From assembly GCA_051745395.1 (NCBI GenBank), contig JBNJEA010000035.1, positions 1 to 26,047 of the forward strand: 26,047 nt of DNA, written 5' to 3'. Below the pieces are notes generated by a model that was given only the letters and a program-made list of their open reading frames with translations, ran no database searches and had not been told where the DNA came from. Shown here piece by piece: positions 7,973 to 16,438 of this stretch. Positions within the stretch are counted from its first letter, which is position 1. Every line of letters starts with the position of its first letter. The position numbers were made by a program, and so were the translations under genes. Source of the DNA: JBNJEA01 sp051745395. GTDB lineage: Bacteria > Desulfobacterota > Desulfobacteria > Desulfobacterales > Desulfosalsimonadaceae.

Positions 7973-8053
7973 AAACAAAACCCTCTGATATGGCATCCAA
8001 TGGAAAATCTGTTGATCGTTTTCGTCACAATAACCATAAAACCGGCTTTTTTC

Positions 8054-8929
8054 ATGAAAAAAATGAACCGTTTCCCCCCCAAGCTCCGGGCGGCTGTCAC
8101 GGAATCGGCCCGAAAAATACAGGACCCGGCCGACCGCAGGGTATGCATTATTGACGAGACAAGCAGCCGGACCATCGCCGGAGAACTTGATATTTCCCTG
8201 CTGCAGGTGCATGCAGCGGCCCTGGCATCAGAAATCTGGCCTTTGCGCTATTTACGTAACCACGACAGCCTCTCCGTGCAGGACCAGCTGCTGCTGCTGC
8301 AATCCCGGGCGGCCATCATCGGGGCCGGCGGCCTGGGCGGCCATGTGATGCACCTGCTGGCCCGCCTTGGCATTGGCAGGCTGGTTGCAGCCGATGATCA
8401 GAAATTTGATGAATCGAACGTAAACCGACAGCTCTTTGCGCAAACCGATACACTCGGCGCCTGGAAAGTCGACACCGCCGCTGCAATGGTTGCCCGCATC
8501 AACCCCGCCGTCGTTGTCGAGGCCCATCGCGACCGGGTGACCGAAGAAAATGTGGATCACGTTATAGACGGCGCCCATGTGGTCGTGGACGCCATAGACA
8601 ATGTCGGCGACCGGCTGCTGCTGCAGTCGGCATGCAACAGGCGGCAGGTCCCGATGGTCCACGGCGCGCTGGCGGGATTTGAGGGCCAGGTCATGACGGT
8701 CTTTCCGGGCGATGAAGGCCTCCGGACGCTCTACGACAGCGACACGCAAGGCCCTTCGGCCCCGTCGGCCGAAGCCACGCTTGGGGTGCCGGCGATTGCC
8801 CCGGCTTTCATTGCCACACTGCAGGCCATGGAGGTCATCAAGATTCTGCTGCAGCGCGGCCGGCCGCTTCAACAACGGATGCTTTATACAGAACTGGAAA
8901 ACAGCCGATTTTCGGAATTTTGTTTTTGA
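8054..8929 (+). CDS. ThiF/MoeB/HesA-family adenylyltransferase (sulfur-carrier activating)
   Basis: About 291 residues. An N-terminal helical region (1-75, with ELDISLLQVHAAALA and PLRYLRNHDSLSVQDQ) precedes a Rossmann-type E1-like domain: the ATP loop GAGGLGG at residues 90-96, the acidic DDQKFDESNVNRQLF stretch containing the conserved Asn-x-x-Arg-Gln, and VVDAIDNVGDR. The family adenylates the Gly-Gly end of MoaD/ThiS-type carriers, and a MoaD gene lies head-to-head 81 bases away. No paired CxxC zinc motifs are visible, unlike MoeB and ThiF themselves. The start is uncertain: 8000, 8054 or 8063; the first 18 residues from 8000 look unlike the family, and none of the starts has a good ribosome site. 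Confidence 0.85.
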   Translation: MKKMNRFPPKLRAAVTESARKIQDPADRRVCIIDETSSRTIAGELDISLLQVHAAALASEIWPLRYLRNHDSLSVQDQLLLLQSRAAIIGAGGLGGHVMHLLARLGIGRLVAADDQKFDESNVNRQLFAQTDTLGAWKVDTAAAMVARINPAVVVEAHRDRVTEENVDHVIDGAHVVVDAIDNVGDRLLLQSACNRRQVPMVHGALAGFEGQVMTVFPGDEGLRTLYDSDTQGPSAPSAEATLGVPAIAPAFIATLQAMEVIKILLQRGRPLQQRMLYTELENSRFSEFCF

Positions 8930-8971
8930 TGGAAAAACCCCTTGTCCGGGCAATACGGCAAACCGGTAAAA

Positions 8972-9130
8972 ATGACCTCCGGCTTTCATTGGGCTTGCCC
9001 CTACGGAAAATCTTTTGTAAATCGATTTCAGCTGTTAAAAGACAGCACGGACCGGTTCCAGAATCGGTACTGTCTCATCCCGACCGGCCCGGCTGCGATC
9101 ACCGCCGCTTACAGGGACTCGGCATTTTGA
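8972..9130 (+). CDS. Possible small protein upstream of the DUF1847 gene
   Basis: A 52-residue frame from ATG 8972 (or 62 from TTG 8942) has a protein-like composition, with CPYGKSF, FQNRYCLIPTGPAAITAAYRD and two cysteines. It ends 30 bases before the next gene on the same strand. No ribosome site precedes it and no family is recognised. It could be a real small gene, the remnant of a longer one, or chance. Without it the 231 bases between the ThiF-like and DUF1847 genes hold nothing else that I can see. Confidence 0.25.
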   Translation: MTSGFHWACPYGKSFVNRFQLLKDSTDRFQNRYCLIPTGPAAITAAYRDSAF

Positions 9131-9160
9131 ATGAGAAAATGCAACAAGGAGGCCAACTGA

Positions 9161-9925
9161 ATGCCCAAATCCAAAAACCACATTTCCCGATGTGCCAGTT
9201 GCAACGCCAAAACCTGTTATCCGTTTATCAATATTAACGATCCCTTGCCCCCGCTCGAAGAGGCACCCAACAACTGCCCCATGCGTCGGTATCCGGATGT
9301 CATCCATCGGGCCACCGGCAATTATCACAAGTCCAATATCAATGAATTCGCCCGGCTGGCTTCGATCCAGGAAGGACAATGTTATGAAATCTCCGAGCAG
9401 GGCATTAAAACCAACATTCCCCGGATTGAAGAAATCATCCAGTTTTCCCGGAAATGCAATTTCACCCGGCTGGGTTTGGCCTTTTGCATCGGCTTGCACC
9501 AGGAAGCCCGCAAAACCACCAAAATTTTTGAAACCAAGGGTTTCGAAGTGGCATCGATTTGCTGCAAGGTCGGCCGGACGCCGAAGGAATCCATCGGTGT
9601 CAACGGAGATGAAAAAATCGGCGGGCCGGACCTGATGGAGCCCATGTGCAACCCGGTGGTCCAGGCGGAGCTCATGAATGCCGAAGACGTCGACCTGGTG
9701 GTGCTGCTTGGCCTTTGCGTGGGCCATGACACGCTTTTTTTCAAGTACTGCGACATTCCCTGCACCGTATTGGCCGTCAAGGACCGCGTTACCGGCCACA
9801 ACCCGCTGGCGGCACTCTACCTTGCCGACAGCCCCTATTACAGCCGGCTGCACATGCCCGCCGACCAAAACGAACCCGATACGGATCAGCAGTGGGAAAA
9901 AGTCGATATCCGGCATGAGGAATAA
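9161..9925 (+). CDS. DUF1847-family cysteine-rich protein
   Basis: 254 residues. The N-terminus has a metal-binding cysteine cluster (C11, C14, C19, then NNCPM at about residue 45), as usual in DUF1847. The body contains LGLAFCIGLHQEAR, VASICCKVGR, a 'MCNPVVQAELMN' stretch and LVVLLGLCVGHDTLF, all typical of the family, in which repeated cysteines probably bind metal. The function is unknown; the family is found mainly in anaerobes. AAGGAGG lies eight bases upstream of the ATG, so the start is secure. The GH13-like gene begins nine bases after its stop, so the two are likely cotranscribed although no functional link is obvious. Confidence 0.9.
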   Translation: MPKSKNHISRCASCNAKTCYPFININDPLPPLEEAPNNCPMRRYPDVIHRATGNYHKSNINEFARLASIQEGQCYEISEQGIKTNIPRIEEIIQFSRKCNFTRLGLAFCIGLHQEARKTTKIFETKGFEVASICCKVGRTPKESIGVNGDEKIGGPDLMEPMCNPVVQAELMNAEDVDLVVLLGLCVGHDTLFFKYCDIPCTVLAVKDRVTGHNPLAALYLADSPYYSRLHMPADQNEPDTDQQWEKVDIRHEE

Positions 9926-9934
9926 CCCAATGGC

Positions 9935-12418
9935 ATGACAGAAAAATCCCGTTTCAAATCGCAAACCGGCTGGCAACCATTGGCCGAAGACAAAATTTCG
10001 GCCATCCGGCAGGCCTTTGCCGACCTGTTGCCCGTGGATACCTACAGCGAGCTGGCCTCCCGGGTGAGCCGTTACTGGATCGACTGCCTGCGTGCCGCCT
10101 GGGACGGCAAGGCCGATTTTGTCAAAGAAAAAGACCGGCAATACGATCGGTCCGACCCCTTGTCGCGCATCGAGCAGCGCACCGTGATCATCGCCTATCC
10201 GGACAGCATCCACGGGCAAAACCAAGCCACACTGACCACCCTGGACCGTTTTCTGCAGCAGCGGTTTTCCGCCGCAGGCGGGCTCCACATCCTGCCGGCC
10301 TGCGAAATCGTGGAAAACCGGTTCAACGACGGCTATTTTTCCCAGGTCCGCCGCAACCGGATTCATCGGCGTTTCGGCACCGATGACGTTTTTGGCCGCC
10401 TGACGGCCGATTATTTTTCCATGGCCGATTTTGTCCTCAACCACGTGGATATTGCCAACCCGAATTTCCGGGCCTATTTAAACGGAGACGACACGGCCGG
10501 CGACTGTTTTTATGTATTTACCGAAAAACAGTATCAGCAACACAGGGCAAAAGGCGATTTTGACCGGATTTTCCGGCCCCGCCCCTTTCCGCTGTTTACC
10601 ATTTTCCGGCGGCGGCCCGCCGGGCAGGCCGAAGCGCGGATGACAACCGATGAAAAGTACGCAGCAATCAACGCCCTGCTTACCCCTGATACCCTGGCGC
10701 CTTCCGTGATCGGCATTTTGTCGATCTTTGCCAAAATCGAAAACGACCAGATGCTGTTGGAAAACGATGCTGCCGCTATCCGCGCATTCCGGCAGCATCT
10801 GAAACAATGCAAAATCGATCCGGACACCGTCTTTGCGGTTTCCCAAACCCAGGAGACCCGCCATACGCCCTATGTATTCAGGCCCGGCATTGACCGGCCG
10901 GCCGAGCTGCTTTGCGCCATCGGCCATCGACCGGAAACGGCCGAACGGATGGCCGGGGCCTTTGAAACCCTTGATGCCGTTTTCTTCGGCGAACCCATCC
11001 GCGCAATGACGACTTTCAGCCATGTCCAAATCGACGTCAACACATCGACCTTTGCCGGCTTGAAAATGCTGGCCGACGATTTTGCCTGGTATCTGGGCAT
11101 GAATTTAAACATGCTGCGCCTGGATGCGGCCAATTTCGCATTTAAAAAATGGCAAACCAGCTGCTTCGGGCTGCCCGAGGTCAAACAGCTCATGCGCATC
11201 CTTTCTCTTTCCCTGGAATGTGTCAGCCCGCGCACCGTGCCCAACATGGAAGTCAACGACAAGCTGGGCCGCGTGCTTTCCCAGATGGCCGATTCGGCCG
11301 ATGCTCCCCCCATGATGTACGATTTCCATCTGGCCAGCATCCTGCCCGTGGTATTTAACACGCAGGATGCGCGCATACTGGAACGGATTTTCGAGCTAAT
11401 CGGCACATATGACATCGCCAAAGACCGAATCCGCTTTTCCATCGCCGACAGCCATGACGGCAAGTCCGTTCGCGGCAGTCTCGATTTGCTCACCGTTTCC
11501 GAGCGCCAGGGCCTGGCCGACACAGTGGTGCAAAACGGCGGCCGGGTAAAGTACCAGGCCGTGGCCCGCCGGCAGTGCCCGGCAGCGGAATTTGACCAGA
11601 TTTGCGCCGCACTCGACCTGCCCCGCAAAAAAACGGCACAGCGCCTTTTCAAACAAACCAAAGCATCCCCGGGGGAAAACTTTTATCTGAAAGAAAACAT
11701 CACAAAGCCCGACGACATCCTCAAAGCCCTTGGACAGGCCGACCCGGCGCAGGACGGACAAAGCTCCATCGACTTTTTCATCAACAAGACCCTATATGGC
11801 AAAGAGCCCTATGAACTGTGCACGTCCACGCGAGACGCCATGGTGCGCCTCCGGGACGACAACCTGGAAGCCGCCCGCTACCTTGCGTTCTACACCCTGG
11901 CCTTTGCCCTGATGGGTCGAAATGTCAAATCCGTCTTCTTCAACGATCTCGTCGGCCTGCCAAACGACCACGAGCGCATGGAACGCACCGGAGAATTCAG
12001 AGACATCAAGCGCACCCGCTCGGATTTTCAAACCCTGATGGCAGATACCGCGGAGCCGGTGGGTTTTTCCGGCACCATCGCCCGGGGCATGAACGCCTTG
12101 ATCGCCATGGTGGACCATGACCCGGCGCTGGGGGTCAACGGGGATGAAGCGCAGATGCTGTCTTCGGACAATCCGGCAGTTGCCGCCGTCTACAACCACT
12201 GCCGGGGCCGGCAGAGCCTGGCGGTGATCAACACCAGCGCAGCGGCCCAATCCGCGGCAATCCAATGGCCTGAAACGGCATCCGAAAAGCGGCAATACCT
12301 TTATGACAACATCGGTAAAACCGGTTATACCATTGACGGCGATTGGGATCTGTCGATTTCCTTAAAGCCCTTTCAACGGTTGTGGTTGACCCATTCCGCC
12401 ATCCCGGTTGCGGATTGA
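9935..12418 (+). CDS. Large GH13 enzyme related to sucrose / glucosylglycerate phosphorylases
   Basis: 827 residues, against about 490-580 for typical family members. The barrel starts at about residue 90 (IAYPDSIHGQNQATL), with HILPACEIVENRFNDGYF and FVLNHVDIANPNF. Likely catalytic residues are Asp397 in LRLDAANF (nucleophile), Glu439 in NMEVND (acid/base) and Asp508 in SHDG (stabiliser); TTFSHVQIDVN at about 357 and KKWQTSCF also match the sucrose-phosphorylase-like subfamily. About 128 residues (228-355) between FTIFRRRP and TTFS are extra relative to that subfamily, and about 80 precede the barrel. Such enzymes reversibly phosphorolyse glucosides; the true substrate is not shown. A second GAGG is 14 bases upstream, so initiation may be coupled to the DUF1847 gene. 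Confidence 0.85.
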   Translation: MTEKSRFKSQTGWQPLAEDKISAIRQAFADLLPVDTYSELASRVSRYWIDCLRAAWDGKADFVKEKDRQYDRSDPLSRIEQRTVIIAYPDSIHGQNQATLTTLDRFLQQRFSAAGGLHILPACEIVENRFNDGYFSQVRRNRIHRRFGTDDVFGRLTADYFSMADFVLNHVDIANPNFRAYLNGDDTAGDCFYVFTEKQYQQHRAKGDFDRIFRPRPFPLFTIFRRRPAGQAEARMTTDEKYAAINALLTPDTLAPSVIGILSIFAKIENDQMLLENDAAAIRAFRQHLKQCKIDPDTVFAVSQTQETRHTPYVFRPGIDRPAELLCAIGHRPETAERMAGAFETLDAVFFGEPIRAMTTFSHVQIDVNTSTFAGLKMLADDFAWYLGMNLNMLRLDAANFAFKKWQTSCFGLPEVKQLMRILSLSLECVSPRTVPNMEVNDKLGRVLSQMADSADAPPMMYDFHLASILPVVFNTQDARILERIFELIGTYDIAKDRIRFSIADSHDGKSVRGSLDLLTVSERQGLADTVVQNGGRVKYQAVARRQCPAAEFDQICAALDLPRKKTAQRLFKQTKASPGENFYLKENITKPDDILKALGQADPAQDGQSSIDFFINKTLYGKEPYELCTSTRDAMVRLRDDNLEAARYLAFYTLAFALMGRNVKSVFFNDLVGLPNDHERMERTGEFRDIKRTRSDFQTLMADTAEPVGFSGTIARGMNALIAMVDHDPALGVNGDEAQMLSSDNPAVAAVYNHCRGRQSLAVINTSAAAQSAAIQWPETASEKRQYLYDNIGKTGYTIDGDWDLSISLKPFQRLWLTHSAIPVAD

Positions 12419-12431
12419 ATCGCGGATCGGA

Positions 12432-14162
12432 TCAATCGCGCCGGAGTATATCCCGCATCTGTTTCAAGGGCCGCGTGTTGACAACGTCTGCTTTTTCCAG
12501 CCAGCCCCGCCGGGCCTCGGTGATGCCGTTTTGCATGAAACCGAGGTTGTCTTCGCTGTGGGCATCCGTGGAAATGGCGATTTTCACGCCGATTTCGGCG
12601 GCGTACTTGCAATAGGTATGCGACAGGTCCAGGCGTTGGGGGTGGGCGTTTAACTCCAGGGCCACGCCCCGGTCCCTGGCGGCTTCGATGATTTTTTCCA
12701 GATCGATGTCCATGGACTCCCGCGAATTGATCAGGCGGGCGGAGGGATGGCCCAGTATATACAAATACGGATTGTCCATGGCCCGGATAAGCCGCTCGGT
12801 CTGTTTTTCCCGGTTCAACCGCTGCTGGTAGTGGATCGAACCGATCGTGATGTCGAGATCTTTTAACACCCGATCCGGCAAATCGAGCGTGCCGTCGGGC
12901 AGAATATCGACTTCGATCCCCTTTAGTATCGTAATGCCGTCCACGGAATCGTTTGCCGCATCGATTGCCGCCATGTGCTCGCGCAGGTCGGTCTCGTTTA
13001 ACCCGTGGGCCATGGTGACCTTCTGGGAATGTTCGGTGATGGCGATGTATTCATAGCCGAGGCGTTTGGCGGCTTCGGCCATTTGCTCGATGGTGGCGTG
13101 GCCGTCGGAGCGCAAGGTGTGGGCATGCAGATCGCCCCGGATGTCATCGCGCCGCACCAGGGTCGGCAATGTGTTGGCCTGCGCGGCTTGGATTTCCCCC
13201 AGGTTTTCCCGCAGTTCCGGTTCGATAAAGGCCAGCCCAACGGCGTCATAGACCTCCTGTTCGGTTTTTCCGGCAATCCGCTTGTCGCCTTCATAGACGC
13301 CGTATTCGTTGATCTTGTAGTTTCGTTGCTGCCCGAGCTTGCGGACCGCAATGTTATGGGCCCGGGAGCCGGTAAAGTAATGCAGCGCCGCCCCGTAGCT
13401 GACCTGGGGCACGATCCGCAGATCCACCTGCAGACCGGTGCGCAGGCGAACGGAGCTTTTGGTCTTGCCATGGGCGTCAACTTGCCGGACATCTTCGTAA
13501 TGGACAAAGGCGTCCATGATGCCGGCTTCATAGCCCTGGCGGCAGGTTACCAGCACATCGAGATCCCCGATGGTTTCCCTGCCCCGACGATAGCTGCCGG
13601 CCACCGCCACGGATTTGACCCCGTCGCAGCCTTCTATGAACGCCTCGATCGCCCGGGCGGCGGGTTTGACGTCGTTTAACAGCAGCCGACGCCCGCCGGC
13701 CTTCTTGGTCCGGCCGAGGGCATCGAGGATCTTTTGTTCCGATTTTTTGCCAAACCCCTTGAGGGCGGAAAGCCGGCCGGCTTCAGCGGCCTGTTTTAAG
13801 TCATCGATGCCGGTGACGCCGAGTTCCTTGTAAATGGCGGCGATGCGCTTGGGCCCGAGTTCCGGAATCCGCAGCAACTCCAGCAGGGAGGCCGGAATTT
13901 TCTGCTTCAGATCCTCCAGCTGCTTCAATGTTCCGGTTTCAACGATTTCGGCGATCTTGCCGGCCAGATCCTTTCCGATGCCGCGATATTCGGTCAGCTC
14001 CCGGCCGTCCTTTACCATCTTTTCCACCTGCTCGGACATGCCGTCGATCATGCGGGCCGCTTCCCGGTAGGCCCGCACCCGAAACGGATTTTCCCCGTCG
14101 ATTTCGAGCATATCGGCCATGTTTTCAAGTATATCCCGGATTTCGTTGTTGTGTATGGGCAT
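12432..14162 (-). CDS. polX: DNA polymerase/3'-5' exonuclease PolX
   Basis: 576 residues, the standard length. Residues 1-100 form the helical N-domain with helix-hairpin-helix motifs (YRGIGKDLAGKIAEIVETG, IPELGPKRIAAIYKELG). The polymerase-beta-like palm carries GSYRRGRETIGDLDVLV with its catalytic Asp pair and the third acid in LQVDLRIVP. The C-terminal PHP domain has the metal ligands DLHAHTLRSDG, ITEHS, GIEVDI, IHYQQ, HPSARL, LNAHPQRLD and STDAHS, all intact. The enzyme fills small gaps in base-excision repair. The start is set by AAGGTG seven bases upstream. It is convergent with the GH13 gene (13-base gap) and divergent from the thioesterase gene. Confidence 0.95.
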   Translation of the reverse strand: MPIHNNEIRDILENMADMLEIDGENPFRVRAYREAARMIDGMSEQVEKMVKDGRELTEYRGIGKDLAGKIAEIVETGTLKQLEDLKQKIPASLLELLRIPELGPKRIAAIYKELGVTGIDDLKQAAEAGRLSALKGFGKKSEQKILDALGRTKKAGGRRLLLNDVKPAARAIEAFIEGCDGVKSVAVAGSYRRGRETIGDLDVLVTCRQGYEAGIMDAFVHYEDVRQVDAHGKTKSSVRLRTGLQVDLRIVPQVSYGAALHYFTGSRAHNIAVRKLGQQRNYKINEYGVYEGDKRIAGKTEQEVYDAVGLAFIEPELRENLGEIQAAQANTLPTLVRRDDIRGDLHAHTLRSDGHATIEQMAEAAKRLGYEYIAITEHSQKVTMAHGLNETDLREHMAAIDAANDSVDGITILKGIEVDILPDGTLDLPDRVLKDLDITIGSIHYQQRLNREKQTERLIRAMDNPYLYILGHPSARLINSRESMDIDLEKIIEAARDRGVALELNAHPQRLDLSHTYCKYAAEIGVKIAISTDAHSEDNLGFMQNGITEARRGWLEKADVVNTRPLKQMRDILRRD

Positions 14163-14295
14163 GGGGGGGCACCTTCTTCTATGTCCCGAGGTTGTAATGG
14201 CTTTCCGGTTTGCTCCCGGAAAATAAATCGTTATTTTTACATAGTGACCATACGAAAACCGCTGATACTGATCATTGCGAGAAGCAAGGGGGCTT

Positions 14296-14733
14296 ATGCG
14301 CGATTTGACAACACAATTTCCGGTCGTGCTTATCCAGGAGTTGATCTGGGGAGATATGGATGCATTCGCCCATATCAACAACACCGTCTATTTCCGTTAC
14401 TTCGAGGATGCCCGGATCGCTTATTTTGAAAAAACCGGCGTGATTGAATACATGGAAAACCACCGGATCGGCCCCATTCTGGCCTCCACCCAATGCGATT
14501 TCCGGGCGCCGCTGGCCTACCCCGGCCGAATCGAAATCGCCGCAGGCGTTGAAGCCGTCGAAGCCAAGCGGTTTACCATGGCATACGAAGTCTACAGCCG
14601 CAACCTTGAAAAAACAGCCGCAACCGGCCGCGCCGTGATCGTCTACTATGATTATGCAAACGGCAGAAGCTGTGAAATCCCGGAATCCATCGAATCGCGT
14701 ATCTGCAACCTTGAAGCCGATTTTAACCGGTAA
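14296..14733 (+). CDS. Hot-dog-fold acyl-CoA thioesterase (YbgC/FadM type)
   Basis: 145 residues, a complete single hot-dog domain. The family signature GDMDAFAHINNTVYFRYFEDAR is present; the Asp in its first part is the usual catalytic residue. The remainder (ILASTQCDFRAPLAYPG, GRAVIVYYDYANG) fits 4-hydroxybenzoyl-CoA-thioesterase-like enzymes, which hydrolyse acyl-CoA esters in the cytoplasm. The start at 14296 is preferred because AAGGGGG sits just upstream; a TTG at 14275 is less likely. It is divergent from polX, with 133 bases between. The substrate is not deducible. Confidence 0.88.
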   Translation: MRDLTTQFPVVLIQELIWGDMDAFAHINNTVYFRYFEDARIAYFEKTGVIEYMENHRIGPILASTQCDFRAPLAYPGRIEIAAGVEAVEAKRFTMAYEVYSRNLEKTAATGRAVIVYYDYANGRSCEIPESIESRICNLEADFNR

Positions 14734-14796
14734 TGCTGCAAAGGCCGAAAACCGGGGCTTGCACGGACTTATCGAACGATCGCTCGCCTTCTTCGC

Positions 14797-14825
14797 TTGA
14801 CTTTGTTTCATGTGGTTTGGTAACT
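14797..14825 (+). promoter_or_regulatory. Weak candidate promoter for the HDOD-GGDEF gene
   Basis: TTGACT at 14797-14802 is followed 17 bases later by GTAACT at 14820-14825. The -35 is good, the -10 is poor. It lies about 50 bases before the TTG start. Confidence 0.25.
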
Positions 14826-14873
14826 CATTTGTGACTTGATTGCCTGTAAGGACCCATCCGAGGAGCCGACATA

Positions 14874-16370
14874 TTGGACAATACCGTTGCCGCCAAAACG
14901 ATCCTGACTTCCAAAAAGCTGCCCACCCTGCCCGGCATCGCCATTAAACTGCTCGAGGCCGTCAAGAAGAAAGAACCGGATCTCAGGGAAATCGCCGATA
15001 TCATCGCCATGGATCCGCCCCTGAGCATGGAAGTGCTCAAACTGATCAACTCCCCTTTCTACGGCCTGCCCACCAAAATTTCATCGGTCTATCACGCCGC
15101 CCAGATGCTGGGCTTGAAAACGGTCCAGAACCTGTCTTTAAGCTTTTCGGTTATCAAAAGCTTCAAGTCCAAACATCCGGAATTCTATTATACGAGCTTC
15201 TGGAAAAATTCCCTGCGGGCGGCCATTGCCTCCAAGCTGATAGCTGCCAAACTCCGGCCGGAATTCACAGAGGATGCCTTCTTCCTCGGATTGCTGCATA
15301 ACATCGGCGTACTGGCGCTGATGGAATGCTTTCCCCGGAACTACCAGATCATACTGCACGCCACCCGGGATCGGCAAACCTCCTACCTGGAGGCGGAAAA
15401 CCGGACCATGGGCTTTAACCACATGCAGGTGGGCCAGCTTCTGACCAAGACATGGGGCCTGCCGGAGCATATCTACATGCCCATCGGCCATCATCATCAT
15501 CCCGATGACATAGACAACGCTTCCGGACAAATCCGCCAATATACGCAGATCCTGCATCTGGCCACGCTTTTTGTCGATTTTTTCGAGGCCCCGGACCCGG
15601 CCCGGGTAATGGGAGTCATCGAGCACACCCTGGCCGCCTGGAAAATGACCGACCGCATCGCCGCCGACGAGATCTGCACGCGCATTGTCGAGCAGTCCGA
15701 AGCGGTGTTTCCGATTTTTGGGGTCACCCTTGACACCCGGACCGATTATTACAAGTTGATTGAACAGGCACGGGAAGAACTCGCGGACATATCCCGATAC
15801 TTCGTGGACCAGTCGCTTCAGCAGAGACGCCGGATCGAACTGCTGCAGCGGCAGGTGCTCACCGACGGCCTGACCGGCCTGCACAACTACCAGAGCTTTC
15901 ACGAAAAACTAAACGATGAAATCTCCAGGGCCGAGCGGTATCGCAAGCCGCTTTCCCTGATACTCGGCGATCTGGATCATTTCAAGTCCGTCAATGATTT
16001 ACACGGCCACCTGGCCGGGGACAAGGCCATAAAAGAAGTCGCGGCCTGCTTGAAAAACCGCCTGAGAGAATCGGATTTCATCGCCCGGTACGGCGGGGAG
16101 GAATTTGCCATCATATTGCCGGAAACCCCGCTGGAAAATGCCATGGTGACCGCCGAAAGGCTCCGGCGGGATATCGTGCGGCTTCAGATCAACTACAAAA
16201 ACCAATTGATCACCGTCAGCATGAGTTTTGGCACCCATTCCCTCGACGAATGGGAAACGGCTTCAAAATCGGAAATGCTGGAAAAAACCGACCAGGCCCT
16301 CTACCGGGCCAAAAAAGCGGGGCGCAACCGCTGCCGCACCTACCCGGATCCCGGGCTCGACATCAACTAA
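14874..16370 (+). CDS. HDOD-GGDEF signalling protein, probable diguanylate cyclase
   Basis: 498 residues, starting with TTG; GAGGAG seven bases upstream supports this start. Residues about 15-215 form an HDOD domain (LPTLPGIAIKLLEAV, DPPLSMEVLKLINSPFYG, LGLLHNIGVLALMECF, GHHHHPDD), a metal-less relative of HD phosphohydrolases. A helical linker leads to the GGDEF domain from about residue 330 (LTDGLTGLHNYQSFHE). Its active site GGEEF at 407-411 is intact, as is the inhibitory RxxD site (RESD, 398-401) five residues before it, so synthesis of c-di-GMP with product feedback is expected. The HDOD part probably senses or relays a signal; what it senses is unknown. Confidence 0.93.
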   Translation: MDNTVAAKTILTSKKLPTLPGIAIKLLEAVKKKEPDLREIADIIAMDPPLSMEVLKLINSPFYGLPTKISSVYHAAQMLGLKTVQNLSLSFSVIKSFKSKHPEFYYTSFWKNSLRAAIASKLIAAKLRPEFTEDAFFLGLLHNIGVLALMECFPRNYQIILHATRDRQTSYLEAENRTMGFNHMQVGQLLTKTWGLPEHIYMPIGHHHHPDDIDNASGQIRQYTQILHLATLFVDFFEAPDPARVMGVIEHTLAAWKMTDRIAADEICTRIVEQSEAVFPIFGVTLDTRTDYYKLIEQAREELADISRYFVDQSLQQRRRIELLQRQVLTDGLTGLHNYQSFHEKLNDEISRAERYRKPLSLILGDLDHFKSVNDLHGHLAGDKAIKEVAACLKNRLRESDFIARYGGEEFAIILPETPLENAMVTAERLRRDIVRLQINYKNQLITVSMSFGTHSLDEWETASKSEMLEKTDQALYRAKKAGRNRCRTYPDPGLDIN

Positions 16371-16438
16371 GCCCCGGTGGGGACCCAATCCAGGCCATGC
16401 CCCTTACCCGGACGTTTGACGACGGCAAAGAAAGTCGC

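Noticed and set aside
8000..8053. N-terminal extension of the ThiF-like protein from ATG 8000
   Set aside because: The extra 18 residues are hydrophobic and not family-like, and the ATG lies only 28 bases from the divergent MoaD start, leaving little room for two promoters.
9035..10444. 469-codon minus-strand frame across the DUF1847 and GH13 genes
   Set aside because: It covers two well-supported plus-strand genes, has no recognisable motif, and its composition is that of a reverse reading of coding sequence.
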